Below the pieces are notes generated by a model. It worked only from the letters and a program-made list of their open reading frames with translations, searched no databases and was not told the DNA's origin. The translations under genes were made by a program, and so were the position numbers. From Deltaproteobacteria bacterium (GTDB taxonomy: Bacteria; Desulfobacterota; Dissulfuribacteria; Dissulfuribacterales; QOAL01), in assembly GCA_015486425.1 (NCBI GenBank), contig WFRQ01000492.1, positions 1 to 7,297 of the forward strand: a DNA stretch of 7,297 bases, written 5' to 3'. This document shows, piece after piece, positions 5,664 through 7,297 of this stretch. The number at the start of each line of letters is the position of its first letter. Within the stretch, counting starts at the first letter, position 1.

Positions 5664-5881
5664 TTGCGGAATATGGAAAAGATTATTGTAAGCACAATGC
5701 TCAGTATAATTGAAGTGGCAAGGGGAAAGTAAAATGTAAAGTTACCTTTTCTGACTACAATATCTCCAGGAAGCTTTCCAAGAAACGGGATTTTATCCAG
5801 AAAAACAAGCGCAAGCCCTGCCACAACCATGAAGATGCCTGCAATGAGAAGGAATTTTCCAAGTTCATTCAATGGGCTCAT
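5660..5881 (-). CDS. DUF2905 small membrane protein
   Basis: The 73-residue product starts MSPLNELGKFLLIAGIFMVV and has two hydrophobic segments (about 8-27 and 50-70) flanking a polar loop KIPFLGKLPGDIVVRKGNF. The GxLPGDIxxxKGNFxxYFPLxTS arrangement is characteristic of the DUF2905 family of unknown function. The frame stays open up to 6058, but the start at 5881 is chosen because GGAGG sits 8 bases upstream and the extra N-terminus would be translated repeat sequence. Its stop overlaps the Rieske ATG by 4 bp. Genomic linkage suggests cotranscription with the Rieske/cytochrome b genes; a role in that complex is only inference, since DUF2905 genes occur in many contexts. Confidence 0.88.
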   Translation of the reverse strand: MSPLNELGKFLLIAGIFMVVAGLALVFLDKIPFLGKLPGDIVVRKGNFTFYFPLATSIILSIVLTIIFSIFRK

Positions 5882-5889
5882 GCTCCTGT

Positions 5890-5894
5890 CCTCC
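5890..5894 (-). promoter_or_regulatory. Ribosome binding site that fixes the DUF2905 start
   Basis: GGAGG on the minus strand ends 8 bases before the ATG at 5881. This is the best Shine-Dalgarno match near any in-frame start of the long open frame that extends to 6058, and it argues against the longer N-terminus. It is also the entry site for the coupled three-gene operon. Confidence 0.7.
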
Positions 5895-5923
5895 ACGGAA
5901 TTTGCAGATTTTATCCGAAAATA

Positions 5924-5973
5924 GCTGAAAGCAAAAGGCTCAAAGCTCAAGGCTGAAAGCAAAAGGCTCAAAG
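5924..5973. repeat. Tandem direct repeat, two 22-base units with a 28-base period
   Basis: GCTGAAAGCAAAAGGCTCAAAG occurs identically at 5924-5945 and 5952-5973, separated by CTCAAG. The flanking CTCAAG and TAAAAG are themselves degenerate versions of the AAGGCTCAAAG core, so the array is built from a 10-12-base purine-rich subunit. It is directly upstream of the DUF2905 ribosome binding site. Confidence 0.85.
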
Positions 5974-5995
5974 TAAAAGAAGCCGTTATTTGCTG

Positions 5996-6019
5996 GTTCC
6001 CAAACTCCAGTTTGGGAAC
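5996..6019. repeat. Perfect palindromic hairpin (11-bp stem), REP-like
   Basis: GTTCCCAAACT (5996-6006) and AGTTTGGGAAC (6009-6019) are exact reverse complements around two bases. On the minus strand it translates in one frame as VPKLEFGN, a peptide I associate with spurious proteins derived from a REP-like hairpin common in environmental bacterial genomes. It is paired with the hairpin at 6028-6043, as in those composite elements. Confidence 0.75.
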
Positions 6020-6027
6020 TATAAACT

Positions 6028-6043
6028 GGAAGCTCCTGCTTCC
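6028..6043. repeat. Companion hairpin GGAAGC/GCTTCC
   Basis: GGAAGC (6028-6033) and GCTTCC (6038-6043) form a 6-bp stem with a TCCT loop, 8 bases after the preceding palindrome. The two-hairpin layout (CCCAAACT-type, then GGAAGC-type) is the form usually seen in this class of dispersed palindromic repeat. Confidence 0.6.
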
Positions 6044-6155
6044 CCTGTGCTCATACAATGTCCAATGCTACAAGAACCAAATCTCATAGTTCGTTGTTCC
6101 CACCCTGGAATGGCGGTTGACGTGAGAATAGCTCAAAGGCGAAAGCTTATACCTA

Positions 6156-6216
6156 AGCTGACTATAATGGAAATTCCTCTTTCGCGGATCTGCAGCAAAT
6201 CCGAACAATCGCTCAA
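6156..6216 (-). repeat. Dispersed repeat, copy 3 (reverse)
   Basis: This 61-base segment is the reverse complement of 4012-4072 with two differences (a G for T in the CTGCATATCC region and a T for C in GGAATTCCC). The match ends at AGCT at the left, where this copy enters a separate small hairpin (6144-6159) instead of completing the long hairpin of copy 1. The right end of the match is 15 bases downstream of the queH stop codon. Confidence 0.8.
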
Positions 6217-6231
6217 ATTATAATCAGACCG

Positions 6232-6807
6232 TTATTCCCCAGGGTTGAGGGCGGCTGCAAGCCGCTTTTCCCTCTTTTCATACCTCTCACGCTCACTGAA
6301 GAGACAGCCGCAGTAGGGCTGTCTGTATATTCCAGCCTCAATGGACATATCAATGCCCTGCTGCCAGCCTTCACGAAAATCATGGTACCAGAATTTTACC
6401 CCGTGCCGCTCTGCTGTCTCCGTGCCGATTTTCCTGATTTCTCCATGCCGCTGATACCTGCTGTAAAGAAGGGTGGTGGTAAAAGCCTCCATGCCGCCTT
6501 CTGCTGCAACCTGTGCTGCTGCCTCAAGCCTGACCCTGTAACACTCGGGGCACCGCCTTACTGAGTCCCGGCTGTCTCCTATGGCCTGAAACCAGTGTTC
6601 AAGATCATATCCTCTCTGATCCCATATCATGGAAAGGCTGAATTCTTCCGCCACAACCTTTAGCGCCTCCACCCTGCGTTCATACTCCCTGAAAGGATGT
6701 ATATTAGGATTGAAAAAGTACCCCACCGGGTTGATACCCTTTTCCTGAAGTACTGTAAGGGGATAAAAGGAACATGGCCCGCAGCATATATGAAGCAGAA
6801 GATTCAT
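6232..6807 (-). CDS. queH: Epoxyqueuosine reductase QueH (DUF208 family)
   Basis: QueH carries out the last step of queuosine synthesis on tRNA, reducing epoxyqueuosine to queuosine; it replaces the unrelated cobalamin-dependent QueG. The 191-residue product has the family's hallmark cysteines: CCGPC near the N-terminus (Cys8, Cys9, Cys12), RCPECYRVRL in the middle (Cys86, Cys89) and YRQPYCGCLFSERERY near the C-terminus (Cys166, Cys168). These serve as iron-sulfur and metal ligands. FFNPNIHPFREYERR (31-45) and TTLLYSRYQ (111-119) are also typical. The length is normal and nothing appears truncated. The start at 6807 has AAGGA about 12 bases upstream, a rather long spacing, but the protein begins exactly where family members do (MNLLLHICCGPC). 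It is flanked by repeat-rich spacers on both sides and is probably transcribed alone. Confidence 0.95.
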   Translation of the reverse strand: MNLLLHICCGPCSFYPLTVLQEKGINPVGYFFNPNIHPFREYERRVEALKVVAEEFSLSMIWDQRGYDLEHWFQAIGDSRDSVRRCPECYRVRLEAAAQVAAEGGMEAFTTTLLYSRYQRHGEIRKIGTETAERHGVKFWYHDFREGWQQGIDMSIEAGIYRQPYCGCLFSERERYEKREKRLAAALNPGE

Positions 6808-7189
6808 GGTTTGAATTTGTCCTTATGCGGTTTCAGGGTAATTGCGCATCGCTGGCCCTGTATGACGTGACACTGTATAAACATCTGACATAAATTTTGC
6901 AATAGTGCCAGTTTTTTTACACTGCACGCTCATGACTTCTATTTTGGCTGGCTGCATCAAATATGCAGGCACTTCACATTTTTCAGATACCCGATTTGAG
7001 CGATTGTTCGGATGGGAGCATTCCCTGTTTGTCCCAAAATCATAACGTGCTGCGGCTATGTAACTTTTTGAGACTGGTTCTGAAACTGTCATGAGGTGTC
7101 ACCAACGTTAAATGCAGGTTTTCTCGCAGAACAAGTCTCAAAAAGCCACACAGCCTCCACAATAATAGAAAAGGCGAGACAAACAGGGA
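6808..7189. other. 382-bp gene-free region between queH and the divergent rightmost frame
   Basis: The region separates a minus-strand gene from a plus-strand reading frame, so it should hold promoters for both. Its left half (6808-6990) is AT-rich, with only a small hairpin CTGCAT/ATGCAG (6952-6968) noted. The right half holds the partial dispersed repeat (6996-7013) and most of the large palindrome (7018-7193). No tRNA, no recognisable riboswitch and no clear promoter were seen. Confidence 0.6.
6996..7013 (+). repeat. Dispersed repeat, copy 4 (18-base fragment)
   Basis: TTGAGCGATTGTTCGGAT is identical to the first 18 bases of the 61-base unit in copies 1 and 3, and then diverges into GGGAGCATTCCC, the outer edge of the large palindrome. 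The preceding ACCCGATTTGAGCG resembles the ACCTGAATTGAGCG head of copy 1. Confidence 0.65.
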
Positions 7190-7193
7190 ATGC
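7018..7193. repeat. 176-bp imperfect palindromic element (MITE-like)
   Basis: Outer arms 7018-7033 (GCATTCCCTGTTTGTC) and 7178-7193 are exact reverse complements, 16 of 16. Inner arms 7054-7082 and 7127-7155 are reverse complements at 25 of 29 positions around the core CTTTTTGAGACT. Between outer and inner arms, 20 and 22 bases are unrelated. The central spacer is 44 bases. The nested ends look like terminal inverted repeats of a short non-autonomous element, or like an element inserted inside another. No protein is encoded inside. Target-site duplications are not obvious. Confidence 0.65.
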
Positions 7194-7297
7194 GCCCGCC
7201 TGTACTTAAGATCCTTGAATCCCTGGAATATCCCGGAGTACGACTGGTCAGTCCAGGGAAAAAGGGAGTTACAGGCTTTCTGGATAACGAGATTTGC
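7190..7297 (+). CDS. N-terminal fragment of an unidentified plus-strand gene
   Basis: A frame opens with ATG at 7190 and stays open for 36 codons to the window edge, reading MRPPVLKILESLEYPGVRLV and then SPGKKGVTGFLDNEIC. An in-frame TAG at about 7167 bars a longer N-terminus. AGGGA directly abuts the ATG, and AAGG is about 15 bases upstream, so the ribosome site is poorly placed. The peptide looks protein-like, with a helix followed by LVSPGKKGV and LDNEI. It faintly recalls the start of HPr kinase-type N-terminal domains, but this is too short to assign. It is the only frame in the window that points right. The ATG lies within the right arm of the 176-bp palindrome, which is unusual for a real start. 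Confidence 0.45.
   Translation, partial: MRPPVLKILESLEYPGVRLVSPGKKGVTGFLDNEIC

Larger units (their letters stand above)
5882..6231. other. 350-bp repeat-rich intergenic region between queH and the DUF2905/Rieske operon
   Basis: No gene is supported here. The spacer holds a two-unit tandem repeat (5924-5973), a perfect palindrome (5996-6019), a second hairpin (6028-6043), a small hairpin AGCTTA/TAAGCT (6144-6159) and copy 3 of the dispersed repeat (6156-6216). The promoter of the downstream operon should be in this region. TATAAT occurs on the minus strand at 6217-6222, but without a recognisable -35 partner, so I do not call it. Confidence 0.7.

Noticed and set aside
5924..5973. Possible short CRISPR-like array
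   Set aside because: Only two units with a 6-base separator, no spacers of CRISPR size and no cas genes; it is a simple tandem repeat.
5882..6058. N-terminal extension of the DUF2905 frame by 59 codons
   Set aside because: The extension is translated tandem repeat and palindrome; the internal ATG at 5881 has a good GGAGG and matches the usual family length.
6823..7092. 89-codon minus-strand open frame between queH and the palindrome
   Set aside because: It has no Shine-Dalgarno sequence, runs through the dispersed repeat and an arm of the palindrome, and its product has low-complexity, non-domain-like composition.

Overview
The window looks like a chromosomal segment from a Gram-negative, anaerobic-type bacterium of about 50% G+C. 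My best guess is Desulfobacterota or a related lineage with many short intergenic repeats. This rests on gene content (class I-beta DAHP synthase, short cytochrome b plus Rieske pair, QueH, outer-membrane-type lipoprotein) and repeat style, not on a marker gene, so it is an inference. Every complete gene lies on the minus strand. Only a truncated reading frame at the right edge points the other way.

Layout from right to left, in the direction of minus-strand transcription. (1) 7190-7297 (+): the first 36 codons of an unidentified gene. (2) 6808-7189: a gene-free divergent region dominated by a 176-bp imperfect palindrome, plus a partial copy of a dispersed repeat. (3) 6232-6807: queH, a queuosine tRNA-modification enzyme. 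(4) 5882-6231: a gene-free, repeat-rich spacer with a 28-bp-period tandem repeat, a perfect 11-bp-stem palindrome, a second hairpin and a 61-bp dispersed repeat. (5) 4429-5881: a tight three-gene operon (DUF2905 small membrane protein, Rieske Fe-S protein, cytochrome b) whose genes overlap by 4 bp at ATGA junctions. It encodes the core of a bc/b6f-like quinol-oxidising complex without a cytochrome c gene in view. (6) 3893-4428: a second repeat-rich spacer with two oppositely oriented copies of the dispersed repeat and several hairpins. (7) 2046-3892: DAHP synthase followed after 2 bp by a class I glutamine amidotransferase. (8) 799-2001: a lipoprotein with NlpE-like and META domains, 44 bp downstream of the amidotransferase gene. 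(9) 187-672: an unrecognised membrane protein. (10) 1-74: the start of a probable TtcA-family PP-loop tRNA thiolase.

Three functional groups can be read: quinol/electron transport (Rieske, cytochrome b), aromatic precursor synthesis with a coupled glutaminase-type protein, and tRNA modification at both ends (QueH; probable TtcA-like). I see no convincing new defence or mobile system with its own protein machinery. The most unusual signals are non-coding: a family of dispersed, hairpin-forming repeats inserted between operons, and a large palindrome whose right arm contains the start codon of the rightmost reading frame. Among the proteins, the ones worth a second look are the DAHP synthase with altered family motifs paired with an amidotransferase, and the short cytochrome b lacking a classical PEWY motif.
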